From the NCBI RefSeq assembly GCF_036038375.1, contig NZ_CP107935.1, forward strand, positions 7,378,001-7,442,000: 64,000 nt of DNA, in the 5' to 3' direction. This document shows, piece after piece, positions 1 to 8,010 of this stretch. The stretch is from Streptomyces sp. NBC_00414 (GTDB lineage Bacteria > Actinomycetota > Actinomycetes > Streptomycetales > Streptomycetaceae). The position numbers were made by a program, and so were the translations under genes. The notes beneath the pieces are model-generated. The model made no database searches and had not been told where the DNA came from. It was given only the letters and a program-made list of their open reading frames with translations. Numbering within the stretch: position 1 is the first letter of the stretch; each line of letters starts with the position of its first letter.

Positions 1-1
1 G

Positions 2-970
2 ACCGCGGCCGGCGAGGAGGCCCTGCGGGCGGACGCCGAGCGCGCCGACGACGAGAGCCGCGCGGAGCTGGAGCGGCTGCGCGAGCAGCTCGCCGAGGCC
101 CGTGGGCAGACCCGCGCCGAGACGGAGCGCCTGCGGACCGAACTGGACGCGGCGAAGAAGGAAGCCGAATCGCTTCACCGCAAGCTGCGCGGGGCCTTCA
201 GTGACGTCAAGCGCGGCGAGGCCGCCCTGCGCAAGCTGCGGGGCGAGATGGAGGCCGTGCGCGGCGAGGGACAGGCCCAGGTGTCGGCCGCCGAGAGCGA
301 GAGCCGGCGGCTGAAGCAGCGGCTCGGTGAGGTCGAGGGCTCGCTGGAGGCCACCCGCCGCGCGGCCCGCGAGGGACGCAGCGTCGAGGACATGCGCGTA
401 CGGCTGCTCCTCGACACCGTGCTCGACGCGGCGCAGGGGCTGCGGCGCGAACTCGCGCTGCCTCCGGTGTCGGTGCGGCCCGCCGAGACCGTGGACGCGG
501 TCGAACCGGGGCGTATGACCCCGAAGGACATCGCGGCGCGGGCGCTGTCCGAGAACGACCCCGCCATCCTCGACCAACTGCTCGCGCTGCCGCAGGCGCA
601 TCTGGTCGTCGACGGCTACAACGTCACGAAGACCGGTTATCCGCAGATGCCGCTGGAGAAGCAGCGGCTGCGGCTCCTCGGTCAGCTCTCGCAGCTCGCC
701 GCGCAGACCGGCGCCGAGGTCACCTGTGTCTTCGACGGGGCCGAGCTGGCCGCCCCGGTACTGCTCGCGCCGCCGCGCGGGGTGCGGGTGCTGTTCTCCA
801 AGCCGGGCATCACCGCGGACGAGTTGATCCGCCAGCTGGTGCGCGCGGAACCGCCGGGACGGCCCGTCATCGTCGTCTCGACCGACCGTGAGGTGGCCGA
901 CGGCGTGGCGAGTGCGGGAGCCCGGCCGGTGGCCTCCGTGGTGCTGCTCAAGCGCCTTTCGAGGGGTTGA
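2..970 (+). CDS. NYN (YacP-like) RNA-binding/nuclease-fold protein with coiled coil, 5' end missing
   Basis: The frame is open from base 2 and has no convincing start inside the window, so the N-terminus lies upstream. The visible 322 residues begin with about 140 residues of Glu/Arg/Ala-rich heptad sequence, a likely long coiled coil. A C-terminal NYN/PIN-like domain follows from about residue 198. It shows the hallmark acidic motifs VVDGYN, CVFDGAE and VVSTDRE, which in this fold bind metal for RNA cleavage. The family is related to YacP/Rae1-type ribosome-associated nucleases; a nuclease role here is inferred from the fold only. The gene ends TGA and is followed by a 354-base gap before the NlpC/P60 genes. 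Confidence in the domain is high, in the exact function low. Confidence 0.8.
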   Translation, partial: TAAGEEALRADAERADDESRAELERLREQLAEARGQTRAETERLRTELDAAKKEAESLHRKLRGAFSDVKRGEAALRKLRGEMEAVRGEGQAQVSAAESESRRLKQRLGEVEGSLEATRRAAREGRSVEDMRVRLLLDTVLDAAQGLRRELALPPVSVRPAETVDAVEPGRMTPKDIAARALSENDPAILDQLLALPQAHLVVDGYNVTKTGYPQMPLEKQRLRLLGQLSQLAAQTGAEVTCVFDGAELAAPVLLAPPRGVRVLFSKPGITADELIRQLVRAEPPGRPVIVVSTDREVADGVASAGARPVASVVLLKRLSRG

Positions 971-1324
971 GATCCGCCTCCGGTGGGCACCCTCGCCCCC
1001 TTGGTGATCCGCGTACGTCGTTCTGTCCCGTACGTCTCATAGGTGCCGGACGCGCCAAGAGCAACACATGGTCGTCTTGCCCGACTTGGCGAAACCTTCA
1101 CGCAACGTAGTGTCAAGAGAGCGTTACTGCACGTGAGTTGATTGTAAAGAATACGACCGGTGACCGAGATTTTTCCGGTGAGGATTTGAACTGATCACAG
1201 GGTGGTCACTAGGGTCAGGCCTCGAACCTTCGCTCGGGTGATCACTCATTGGGAGTGACGGTGGAGGGGCACCGCCGACCGGCGTCTTCGGTGGGCGGCT
1301 GAGGTAATGAAGGAGCTCGCCTCC
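971..1324. other. Intergenic region upstream of the NlpC/P60 pair
   Basis: This stretch has no credible gene. Bases about 1125 to 1200 are unusually AT-rich for this genome and probably hold the promoter of the downstream wall hydrolase. Short inverted pieces built on TGATCAC and GTGATCAC occur around 1190-1245. I looked for the c-di-AMP (ydaO) riboswitch that precedes several Streptomyces wall-hydrolase genes and did not find its conserved core. Confidence 0.4.
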
Positions 1325-2356
1325 GTGGCGTCCCACCGTCGACCGAAGCAGCCGAGCCGCACCCGTGTGACCGTGCTCACCACTGCTGCCGCCGCTGCCG
1401 TTGCCCTCAGCTCGCAGGCGGCCAACGCCGCGCCCAGCGAGAAGCCCAGCAAGGACGAGGTCAAGGCCAAGGTCGACAAGCTCTACGAAGAGGTGGAGCG
1501 CGCCACCGACAAGGCCAACGGCGCCGAGGAGAAGCAGGAGAAGCTGGAGAAGGAGATCGACACTCTCCAGGACCAGGTCGCCCGCGGCCAGGACGATCTC
1601 AACACCATGCGCGACAGCCTCGGCCTGATGGCCAGCTCCCAGTACCGGACGGGCGCGATCGACCCCTCCGTGCAGCTCTTCCTCTCCTCGGACCCGGACG
1701 ACTACCTCGACAAGGCGTCCACCATCGACCAGCTGAGCTCCCAGCAGGTCGAGGCGCTGAAGAAGGTCCAGGACAAGCAGCGCGTCCTCGCCCAGCAGCG
1801 TGAGGAAGCGGCCGGCAAGCTCAAGGAGCTCTCCGACACCCGCAAGACCCTGGGCAAGAAGAAGAAGGAAGTCCAGAGCAAGCTCGCCGACGCGCAGAAG
1901 CTGCTCAACAGCCTGACCGCCGCGGAGAAGGCGTCCATCACCGCCGCCGACCAGCGCGCCAGTCGTGACGCCGGCGACCGCATCGATCTCGGCAACGAGG
2001 TCGCGGGCTCCAACTTCGGCGCCGCCGCCCTCGCCGCCGCGAGGACCCAGATGGGCAAGCCGTACGTGTCCGGCGGCAGCGGCCCCAACTCGTACGACTG
2101 CTCCGGTCTGACGCAGTGGGCGTACGGCCAGGCCGGTGTGTCGATAACCCGGACCACCTACACGCAGCAGAACGACGGTACGAAGATCGGCCGCGGCGAG
2201 CTCAAGCCCGGCGACCTCGTCTTCTTCAACAGCCTGGCGCACGTCGGCCTGTACGCGGGCAACGGTGTGGTCCTGCACGCCCCGAAGCCCGGCGCGGTCG
2301 TCCGCCTTGAGTCGATGAGCACGATCGGCTCCTTCCAGTTCGGCGTCCGCGTCTGA
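1325..2356 (+). CDS. Secreted NlpC/P60 (C40) peptidoglycan endopeptidase with coiled coil, copy 1
   Basis: This is a predicted 343-residue secreted wall hydrolase. It has an N-terminal signal peptide (basic start, Ala/Val-rich core, cleavage near residue 35), a long coiled coil (about 45-195), then a C-terminal NlpC/P60 domain with catalytic Cys259 in DCSGLTQW, His306 in AHVGLYAGNG and a third polar His318. The architecture matches RipA/RipC-like and Rv2190c-type proteins that cleave peptide stems during growth and septation; the coiled coil normally restrains the catalytic domain. I chose GTG 1325 because GAAGGAG lies nine bases upstream; an in-frame ATG at 1307 would place that motif inside the gene. 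It is followed by a paralogue 226 bases downstream. Confidence 0.88.
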   Translation: MASHRRPKQPSRTRVTVLTTAAAAAVALSSQAANAAPSEKPSKDEVKAKVDKLYEEVERATDKANGAEEKQEKLEKEIDTLQDQVARGQDDLNTMRDSLGLMASSQYRTGAIDPSVQLFLSSDPDDYLDKASTIDQLSSQQVEALKKVQDKQRVLAQQREEAAGKLKELSDTRKTLGKKKKEVQSKLADAQKLLNSLTAAEKASITAADQRASRDAGDRIDLGNEVAGSNFGAAALAAARTQMGKPYVSGGSGPNSYDCSGLTQWAYGQAGVSITRTTYTQQNDGTKIGRGELKPGDLVFFNSLAHVGLYAGNGVVLHAPKPGAVVRLESMSTIGSFQFGVRV

Positions 2357-2436
2357 TCCGAGCGCTTCAGGGTTTTCCTGAAGTCCGGTCGCCACGCCGC
2401 CCGAACGGGCGAATTCCCGTGACTGCCGCTGACCCC

Positions 2437-2472
2437 ACGCCCCGCCCATGACCTGCGTCTGAGGCGGGGCGT
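2437..2472 (+). terminator. Hairpin terminator after first NlpC/P60 gene
   Basis: A perfect 10-base inverted repeat, ACGCCCCGCC at 2437-2446 and GGCGGGGCGT at 2463-2472, lies 80 bases after the stop codon. There is no strong T-run, which is usual for Streptomyces terminators. It suggests the second NlpC/P60 gene has its own promoter. Confidence 0.55.
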
Positions 2473-2582
2473 CGCGTTGTGTACACGTATGGGTCTTTGG
2501 CCTCCGCGTAGTCGCACGACTACTGTCTGCCGCGATTCCCCCGACTCCGGGGGACCGTCAGCGGAAGGGAGTGCGGCTTCCT

Positions 2583-3593
2583 GTGGGGTCCCATCGCCGC
2601 CTAGTACCGTCCGGCTTCGACCGGGGCGCCCGAGGCGCCACCCTGTGCGTACTGACCGCCGCGGCCGCGGCCCTCGGCGTCCTGCCGGCCGGCGCCGCAC
2701 CGCAGGACGACAGACGTGCCGAGGTGGACCGGCTGTACGAGGAGGCCGAGCACGCCACCGAGTCGTACAACAAGGCCGACGAACGCGCCGACCTCCTGCA
2801 CGACCAGGTGGACGAGGCACAGGACGGGATCGCCCGGCACCAGGACCGCGTCAACACCATGCGGGACGCGCTCGGTTCGCTCGCCGGGGCGCAGTACCGC
2901 TCCGGCGGCCTCGACCCCTCACTGGCGCTGATGTTCTCCGACGACCCCGACGAGTACCTGGACAAGGCGGCCGCGCTCGACCGGATCAGCGCCCGCCAGG
3001 CCGGGGAACTCAAGGAACTCCAGGGAGCCATGCGCGACCTCGCCCAGGAACGCGAGGAGGCGACCCGCAAGCTCGCCGAACTGGACAGGAGCCGCAAGGC
3101 CGTCGCCCGGCACAAGCGCACCGTCGAGCGGAAGCTGTCCAAGGCGCGGGAACTGCTCAACGCGATGCCCGACGGCGACCGCGCCGCCTACGACCGGGCC
3201 TCCCGCTCCGGCCGGACCCCCGACCTCACCGGAGCCGTCCCGTCCTCGGGACGCGCGGGCGCCGCCGTCGCCGCGGCCCGCTCGGCCGTCGGCCGCCCGT
3301 ACGTCTGGGGGGCCAACGGGCCCTCCGGCTTCGACTGTTCGGGCCTCACGCAGTGGTCGTACGCGCAGGCCGGTGTCGGACTGCCGCGCACCTCGCAGGC
3401 CCAGGCGCACGCCGGGCGGCAGGTGCCGCTCTCCCAGGCGCAGCCGGGTGACATCGTCACCTACCGGGACGACGCCAGCCATGTCGGGATGTACGTGGGC
3501 AACGGCCAGGTGATCCACGCGCCCTATCCGGGCGCCCCGGTGCGCTACGACCCGGTGGGCATGATGCCGGTCTCGGCCGTGACGCGCCCCTGA
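2583..3593 (+). CDS. Secreted NlpC/P60 (C40) peptidoglycan endopeptidase with coiled coil, copy 2
   Basis: A 336-residue paralogue of the preceding gene with the same order: short signal peptide, coiled coil (about 45-195) and C-terminal NlpC/P60 domain with Cys252 in FDCSGLTQW, His300 in ASHVGMYVGNG and His312. GTG 2583 is preferred because GGAAGGGA ends 12 bases upstream and the protein then starts VGSHRR, like VASHRR in copy 1. A GTG at 2571 would have no spacing to the ribosome site. The tandem pair presumably arose by duplication and both copies keep the full catalytic triad. It should be exported and act on wall peptide cross-bridges; the exact bond cannot be told from the sequence. Confidence 0.87.
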   Translation: MGSHRRLVPSGFDRGARGATLCVLTAAAAALGVLPAGAAPQDDRRAEVDRLYEEAEHATESYNKADERADLLHDQVDEAQDGIARHQDRVNTMRDALGSLAGAQYRSGGLDPSLALMFSDDPDEYLDKAAALDRISARQAGELKELQGAMRDLAQEREEATRKLAELDRSRKAVARHKRTVERKLSKARELLNAMPDGDRAAYDRASRSGRTPDLTGAVPSSGRAGAAVAAARSAVGRPYVWGANGPSGFDCSGLTQWSYAQAGVGLPRTSQAQAHAGRQVPLSQAQPGDIVTYRDDASHVGMYVGNGQVIHAPYPGAPVRYDPVGMMPVSAVTRP

Positions 3594-3625
3594 CCTGTCG
3601 GACTTCGCGCCGTACGATCAGGATC

Positions 3626-4840
3626 GTGGCTGGTCGTGGACGTGCGCCGAAGTGGGTCGTGGGGCTGCTGGTGGCCGGTCTGGTCGGCTGCGGCGGCTCC
3701 TCCGGGACCGATGCCGCCTCCGCCGACGTCCGGGGCGTGCTGGACCGGCGGGCGGCGGCGGTGCGCGACGGCAGCGAGAAGGCCTTCGTGGCGACGGCGG
3801 CGCCCGGCTCGGTGGCCGCCGGCGAACGGGCCGAGGCGCGCGCCGAGTTCAGGAACCTGCGGGCGGTCCCGCTGACCGACTGGTCGTACCGCGTGACCGG
3901 CTTCCACCGCTCCGGCGACCGCGCCACGGTCGAAGCGGACCTCCGCTACCGCATGGACGGCTACGACCGGGCGCCCGTCGTCACCGCCCGCACGCTGAGC
4001 CTCACCCGCGCCGAGGGCCGCTGGTACGTGACCGGCGACAGGCCCGCGGGCGACGCGAGCCGGCAACTGTGGGAGCAGGGGCCCGTGGTGGCCGTACACG
4101 GCGAGCACAGCCTCGTCCTGGGGGTCGGGCAGTCCCGCGGCACGCTGCGCGGTTACGCGGGCCTGGCCGACCGCGCGGTGCCCGCGGTGCGGGAGGCGTG
4201 GGGCGAGGAGTGGCCGGGACGGGTCGTCGTCCTCGTACCGAAGTCGCTGGACGGCATGGCGGAGCTGCTGGGGGCGCCCGCGTCCGGGTACCGGGGGATC
4301 GCGGCGGTCACCACGGGCGAGGCGGGCGGTTCGGGGAAGGCGCCCGCCGACCGGATCATCGTGAACCCGGACGCCTACGGGGTGCTGGGTTCCTTCGGCC
4401 GGCAGGTCGTGCTCACACACGAGACCACCCATGTCGCCACGCGCGCATCCACCTCGGCGGCGACCCCGCTGTGGCTGTCGGAGGGGTACGCGGACTGGGT
4501 CGGCTACCGGGGCACCGGCCGCACCGCGGCGGAGATCGCGCCCGAGCTGACGCGCGCGGTGACCGACGGACGCGTGCCGGACGAGCTGCCCGCCGACGGG
4601 GACTTCGGGTTCGGCGGGGACGCGGCGAAGCTGGCCCGGGCGTACGAGAGCGGGTGGCTGGCCTGCCGGATGATCGCCGAGCGGTGGGGCGAGGTGCGGC
4701 TGGGCGAGTTCTACCGGGCCGTGGGGGCGCACGAGAAGCGTGCGGGCGCGGTGGAGGCGGGGCTGCGGGAGGTCCTGGACACGTCGCCGTGGGAGTTCAC
4801 GGCGCTGTGGCAGGCGTATCTGCGGGACCGGCTCATGTGA
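3626..4840 (+). CDS. Lipoprotein with peptidase-MA-like (gluzincin) metallopeptidase domain
   Basis: The 404-residue product begins with a basic N-region, a hydrophobic core and the lipobox LVGC (Cys22), so it should be a membrane-anchored lipoprotein. A middle domain of about 35-150 looks like an NTF2-like fold. The C-terminal half carries HETTH at 265-269 followed by LSEGYADW with Glu286, the zinc-ligand arrangement of gluzincin (peptidase MA-like) proteases. The substrate is unknown. The start is GTG 3626, just 32 bases after the upstream NlpC/P60 stop, so the two may be co-transcribed and the protein could work at the wall. The family assignment rests on the HExxH and EGxAxW pattern only. 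Confidence 0.75.
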   Translation: MAGRGRAPKWVVGLLVAGLVGCGGSSGTDAASADVRGVLDRRAAAVRDGSEKAFVATAAPGSVAAGERAEARAEFRNLRAVPLTDWSYRVTGFHRSGDRATVEADLRYRMDGYDRAPVVTARTLSLTRAEGRWYVTGDRPAGDASRQLWEQGPVVAVHGEHSLVLGVGQSRGTLRGYAGLADRAVPAVREAWGEEWPGRVVVLVPKSLDGMAELLGAPASGYRGIAAVTTGEAGGSGKAPADRIIVNPDAYGVLGSFGRQVVLTHETTHVATRASTSAATPLWLSEGYADWVGYRGTGRTAAEIAPELTRAVTDGRVPDELPADGDFGFGGDAAKLARAYESGWLACRMIAERWGEVRLGEFYRAVGAHEKRAGAVEAGLREVLDTSPWEFTALWQAYLRDRLM

Positions 4841-4912
4841 CGGCGTCCGGGGCACGCCGTGACGACGGCCGCCGCGATGGCCGGGCGGCGCGGCCGGTGC
4901 GACCCTGGCGGG

Positions 4913-5200
4913 GTGACGGAAAGCGGAGCGGCGGAGAGCGGACGGCGGGCGGAGCGGCGCCTGGAGCGAGCCATTCTGGAGCTGTTGGAGCGCCGCGCCC
5001 CGGCCGCGACGATCTGCCCCTCCGACGCCGCTCGGGCGGTGTACGAGGGCGACGACGACGGCTGGCGCGCGCTCATGGAACCCGCCCGTCGCGCGGCCCG
5101 GCGGCTGGTCGAGGCCGGCGAAGTGGAGATCACCCAGGGCGGACGGGCCGTCGAGCCGGCCAAGGCCCGCGGCCCGATCCGTATCCGCCGCGTCCGCTGA
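4913..5200 (+). CDS. DUF3253 small protein
   Basis: A 95-residue basic soluble protein. The pattern TICPSDAARAV, WRALMEPARRAARRL, then EVEITQGG and a closing RGPIRIR is characteristic of DUF3253, a winged-helix-like family of unknown role. GTG 4913 is chosen because homologous proteins start just before the Arg/Glu-rich first helix; an in-frame GTG at 4859 would add 18 unconserved residues. It sits between the lipoprotein peptidase and the convergent GT87 gene, and nothing in the context points to a function. Confidence 0.65.
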   Translation: MTESGAAESGRRAERRLERAILELLERRAPAATICPSDAARAVYEGDDDGWRALMEPARRAARRLVEAGEVEITQGGRAVEPAKARGPIRIRRVR

Positions 5201-5237
5201 GCCGGCCGTCACCGGGCGCGGGCGGCGTCCGCGGCGG

Positions 5238-6473
5238 TCAGGGGGTCAGTGATTCCTCGTCGGCGGGCGTCGCCCGGCTGGGCACCGGGGCCGGAGCCGC
5301 GTACGACACGGTGTCGCGCCACAGGAGGACGCCGGTGGTGACGGTCGCGGCGACCAGCAGGCCGTTGCGGATCACCAGCAGGGTGATGCCGAGGCCGCTG
5401 CTGCCGACGACGTCCGCGAAGTACACGGGGAACTCCAGGACGGTGAAGAAGCACGCCGTCAGCACCATCCCCGCGGGCAGGCCCATCCGGCTGTCGCGGA
5501 AGACCAGGCAGACGGCGGCCAGGGCGACCAGCCACACCATGTACTGCGGGCTGATCACCCGGCTGGTGACGGTGAACAGCAGCACCGCCATGAACGCGGC
5601 GTCGGCGGCCGTGTGCACCAGGAACCGGGTCGCGCACAGCCGCCACAGGAGCAGCCAGCCGAAGGCGAGCCCGGTCAGCATCAGCGCCACCGTGCTCACC
5701 ACGTCGACGTACGGGCCGAGGAATTCCACCGAGCCGTAGTTCAGCAGGACCTGGCCCTCCCAGCCGTGGTGCCGGGCGATGTGGAAGACCAGCGCGCCGA
5801 GCGACTCGACCTCGGTCCCGCGGTCGCGCTGGAAGGTCAGGAACGCGAACGCGCCCGGCATCAGCGCGGCGAACACCACCGCGATGCCCGCGGCCGTCGC
5901 CGCCGCCGCGCCCCAGGCCCGGCGCCCGGTCGTGCCCACGAGCAGCAGCAGCGGCCACACCTTCAGCAGCGCGCCGAACGCGGCCAGCGCGCCCATCACC
6001 CTCGGGTGCCGGACGCCCGCGAGGAGCGCGGCCACGGCGACGGCGGCCACCATCACGTCGTAGCGCGAGTACACCGTCGGGCCGAGCAGGGGTACGCCCA
6101 CCACCCACACCCAGACGCCGCGCGCCGACCTGCCGGGGCGCAGGCCCGCGTACAGGAGCAGCCCGAAGGCGATCAGGTCGGCGGCGAAGGCCAGGACGAA
6201 GAACGCCTGCGTGTAGGCGAGGAACGGCAGCAGTGCGGGGGAGAGGATCGCGAGCGCGGCGGCCGGCGGGTACTGCCAGGTCACGTCGTCCAGCGGGAAG
6301 GTGCCGGTGCGCAGGACCTCGTACCAGTTCCGGTAGGTCACCGTGACGTCGCTCGTGACGTCCGGGCCGGGAAAGACGAACACCTTGAAGACGAAGAGCA
6401 GCAACAGCAGTCTCGTCAGGCCCCAGGCCGCCAGCAGTAGGTACGGGAACCTCGGCCCCCTGGCTGCCGCCAT
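5238..6473 (-). CDS. GT87-family polyprenol-dependent alpha-mannosyltransferase, polytopic membrane protein
   Basis: About 411 residues with roughly ten hydrophobic segments. The early extracytoplasmic loop contains DDVTWQYPPAA, the Asp-rich plus YPP signature of GT87/GT-C mannosyltransferases such as Rv2181, which add alpha-1,2 mannose to lipomannan using polyprenyl-phosphate mannose. ATG at 6473 is chosen because the hydrophobic first helix starts at once; a GTG two codons upstream is nearly as good, and longer forms add unlikely Arg/Gly-rich sequence. It is divergent from pimB, the cytoplasmic phosphatidylinositol mannosyltransferase, and in mycobacteria the same two families lie close together. 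The exact linkage made in this organism is inference. Confidence 0.8.
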   Translation of the reverse strand: MAAARGPRFPYLLLAAWGLTRLLLLLFVFKVFVFPGPDVTSDVTVTYRNWYEVLRTGTFPLDDVTWQYPPAAALAILSPALLPFLAYTQAFFVLAFAADLIAFGLLLYAGLRPGRSARGVWVWVVGVPLLGPTVYSRYDVMVAAVAVAALLAGVRHPRVMGALAAFGALLKVWPLLLLVGTTGRRAWGAAAATAAGIAVVFAALMPGAFAFLTFQRDRGTEVESLGALVFHIARHHGWEGQVLLNYGSVEFLGPYVDVVSTVALMLTGLAFGWLLLWRLCATRFLVHTAADAAFMAVLLFTVTSRVISPQYMVWLVALAAVCLVFRDSRMGLPAGMVLTACFFTVLEFPVYFADVVGSSGLGITLLVIRNGLLVAATVTTGVLLWRDTVSYAAPAPVPSRATPADEESLTP

Positions 6474-6621
6474 GCCCACCTGCCCTTTTCCGTACGGATC
6501 CGCCGTGCCGCCGCGCTGTCCCGCTTCGCTGTGCGGCCATGATCCCCCGCGCGGCTGTGCGAGGGCCGTGAAGCGCGGCCGGGCGGGGCGGCGAGGTGCG
6601 GGTTCGGTACTGTCGACGGCG

Positions 6622-7776
6622 ATGCGCGAGACGATGCACAAGACCCTGATCGTGACCAACGACTTTCCGCCGAGACCGGGCGGTATCCAGGCCTTCCTGC
6701 ACAACATGGCGTTGCGCCTGGATCCCGAACGGCTCGTCGTCTACGCCTCCACGTGGAAGCGGGGCCGGGAGGGAGCCGAGGCCACAGCCGCCTTCGACGC
6801 CGAACAGCCCTTCGTCATCGTACGCGACCGAACAACCATGCTGCTGCCCACTCCGGGGGTCTCCCGGCGGGCCGTCGGGCTGCTGCGGGAGCACGGCTGC
6901 AGCTCGGTGTGGTTCGGTGCGGCGGCACCGCTCGGGCTGCTCGCGCCGGCGCTGCGGAAGGCGGGCGCGGAGCGGCTCGTGGCCACCACGCACGGCCATG
7001 AGGCGGGGTGGGCGCAACTGCCCGCCGCGCGCCAACTCCTGGGCAGGATCGGGGAGTCCACCGATGTGATCACGTATCTCGGTGAGTACACCCGCTCCCG
7101 GATCGCTGCCGCGCTGACGCCCGAGGCGGCTGCCCGGATGGTGCAACTTCCGCCCGGCGTGGACGAGAAGACCTTCCATCCCGGGTCGGGCGGGGACGCG
7201 GTCCGGGCGCGCCTCGGTCTCACCGACCGGCCGGTGGTGGTCTGCGTCTCGCGTCTCGTCCCGCGCAAGGGGCAGGACACGCTCATCCTCGCGATGCCGC
7301 GCATCCTGGCGAGCGAGCCGGACGCCGTGCTGCTGATCGTGGGCGGGGGGCCGTACGAGAAGGATCTGCGCCGGCTCGCGTACGAGACCGGGGTCGCCGA
7401 CTCCGTGCGGTTCACCGGGGCGGTGCCCTGGCCGGAACTTCCGGCCCACTACGGCGCGGGGGACGTCTTCGCCATGCCGTGCCGTACGCGGCGCGGGGGG
7501 CTGGACGTGGAGGGGCTCGGCATCGTCTACCTGGAGGCTTCCGCGACCGGGCTTCCCGTGGTGGCCGGGGACTCCGGGGGTGCGCCGGACGCGGTGCTCG
7601 ACGGGGAGACCGGCTGGGTGGTCCGCGGGGGCTCCGCCGAGGACGCGGCCGACCGGATCGTCGCGCTGCTCGCGGATCCGGAGCTTCGGCGGCGGATGGG
7701 GCAGCGGGGGCGGGAGTGGGTGGAGGAGAAATGGCGCTGGGACCTCCTGGCGGAGGGCCTGCGGGGGTTGTTGTAG
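6622..7776 (+). CDS. pimB: Phosphatidyl-myo-inositol mannosyltransferase PimB-type GT4 glycosyltransferase
   Basis: 384 residues of GT-B, GT4 family. The N-terminus TNDFPPRPGGIQAF is the glycine-rich acceptor loop; further on are THGHEAGW, SRLVPRKGQD (donor diphosphate-binding Arg/Lys region), AMPCRTR and DVEGLGIVYLEA with the paired Glu residues of GT4. These blocks match mycobacterial PimB' (Rv2188c), which adds the second mannose to phosphatidyl-inositol mannoside from GDP-mannose at the cytoplasmic face. Its neighbours here (NlpC/P60, FadD15-type remnant, acyltransferase, GT87) are the same families that surround Rv2188c. ATG 6622 is used; ATG 6634 is a possible alternative. No strong ribosome-binding site is visible, so the start is less certain than the family. 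Confidence 0.82.
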   Translation: MRETMHKTLIVTNDFPPRPGGIQAFLHNMALRLDPERLVVYASTWKRGREGAEATAAFDAEQPFVIVRDRTTMLLPTPGVSRRAVGLLREHGCSSVWFGAAAPLGLLAPALRKAGAERLVATTHGHEAGWAQLPAARQLLGRIGESTDVITYLGEYTRSRIAAALTPEAAARMVQLPPGVDEKTFHPGSGGDAVRARLGLTDRPVVVCVSRLVPRKGQDTLILAMPRILASEPDAVLLIVGGGPYEKDLRRLAYETGVADSVRFTGAVPWPELPAHYGAGDVFAMPCRTRRGGLDVEGLGIVYLEASATGLPVVAGDSGGAPDAVLDGETGWVVRGGSAEDAADRIVALLADPELRRRMGQRGREWVEEKWRWDLLAEGLRGLL

Positions 7777-7815
7777 CGCCTGCGGGGTGCGGCTCGTCGC
7801 CGTGCGGGCCGGTTG

Positions 7816-7947
7816 CGCAGTTCCCCGCGCCCCTGAAAGATGAAAGCTGGGGCGCAGCCCCGCTTTCAGAGGCGCGGGGAACTGCGCGGGCGACCGCTAC
7901 GGCCCGCGGCTGCAAGGCGGGTGCTTTCAGGGGCGCGGGGAACTGCG
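7816..7947. repeat. Three copies of a GGGGCGCGGGGAACTGCGC intergenic repeat (REP-like)
   Basis: A 24-base unit appears once in one orientation (7816-7839) and twice in the other (7863-7886 with one mismatch, and 7924-7947 perfect), so the first two can form a long hairpin between the converging pimB and chimeric genes. The core reads GGGGCGCGGGGAACTGCG. Related copies occur at 27.8-28.0 kb and 40.1 kb. It probably also acts as a bidirectional terminator. Confidence 0.75.
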
Positions 7948-8010
7948 CGGGCGGTCATCGCGGACGGCGAGTCGCGAACGTACCCCCCGCCTCAGGGAGA
8001 TCAGGCGCCC

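Noticed and set aside
971-1324. c-di-AMP (ydaO) riboswitch upstream of the wall hydrolase
   Set aside because: Several Streptomyces hydrolase genes have one, but I found none of the conserved core sequence in this gap.
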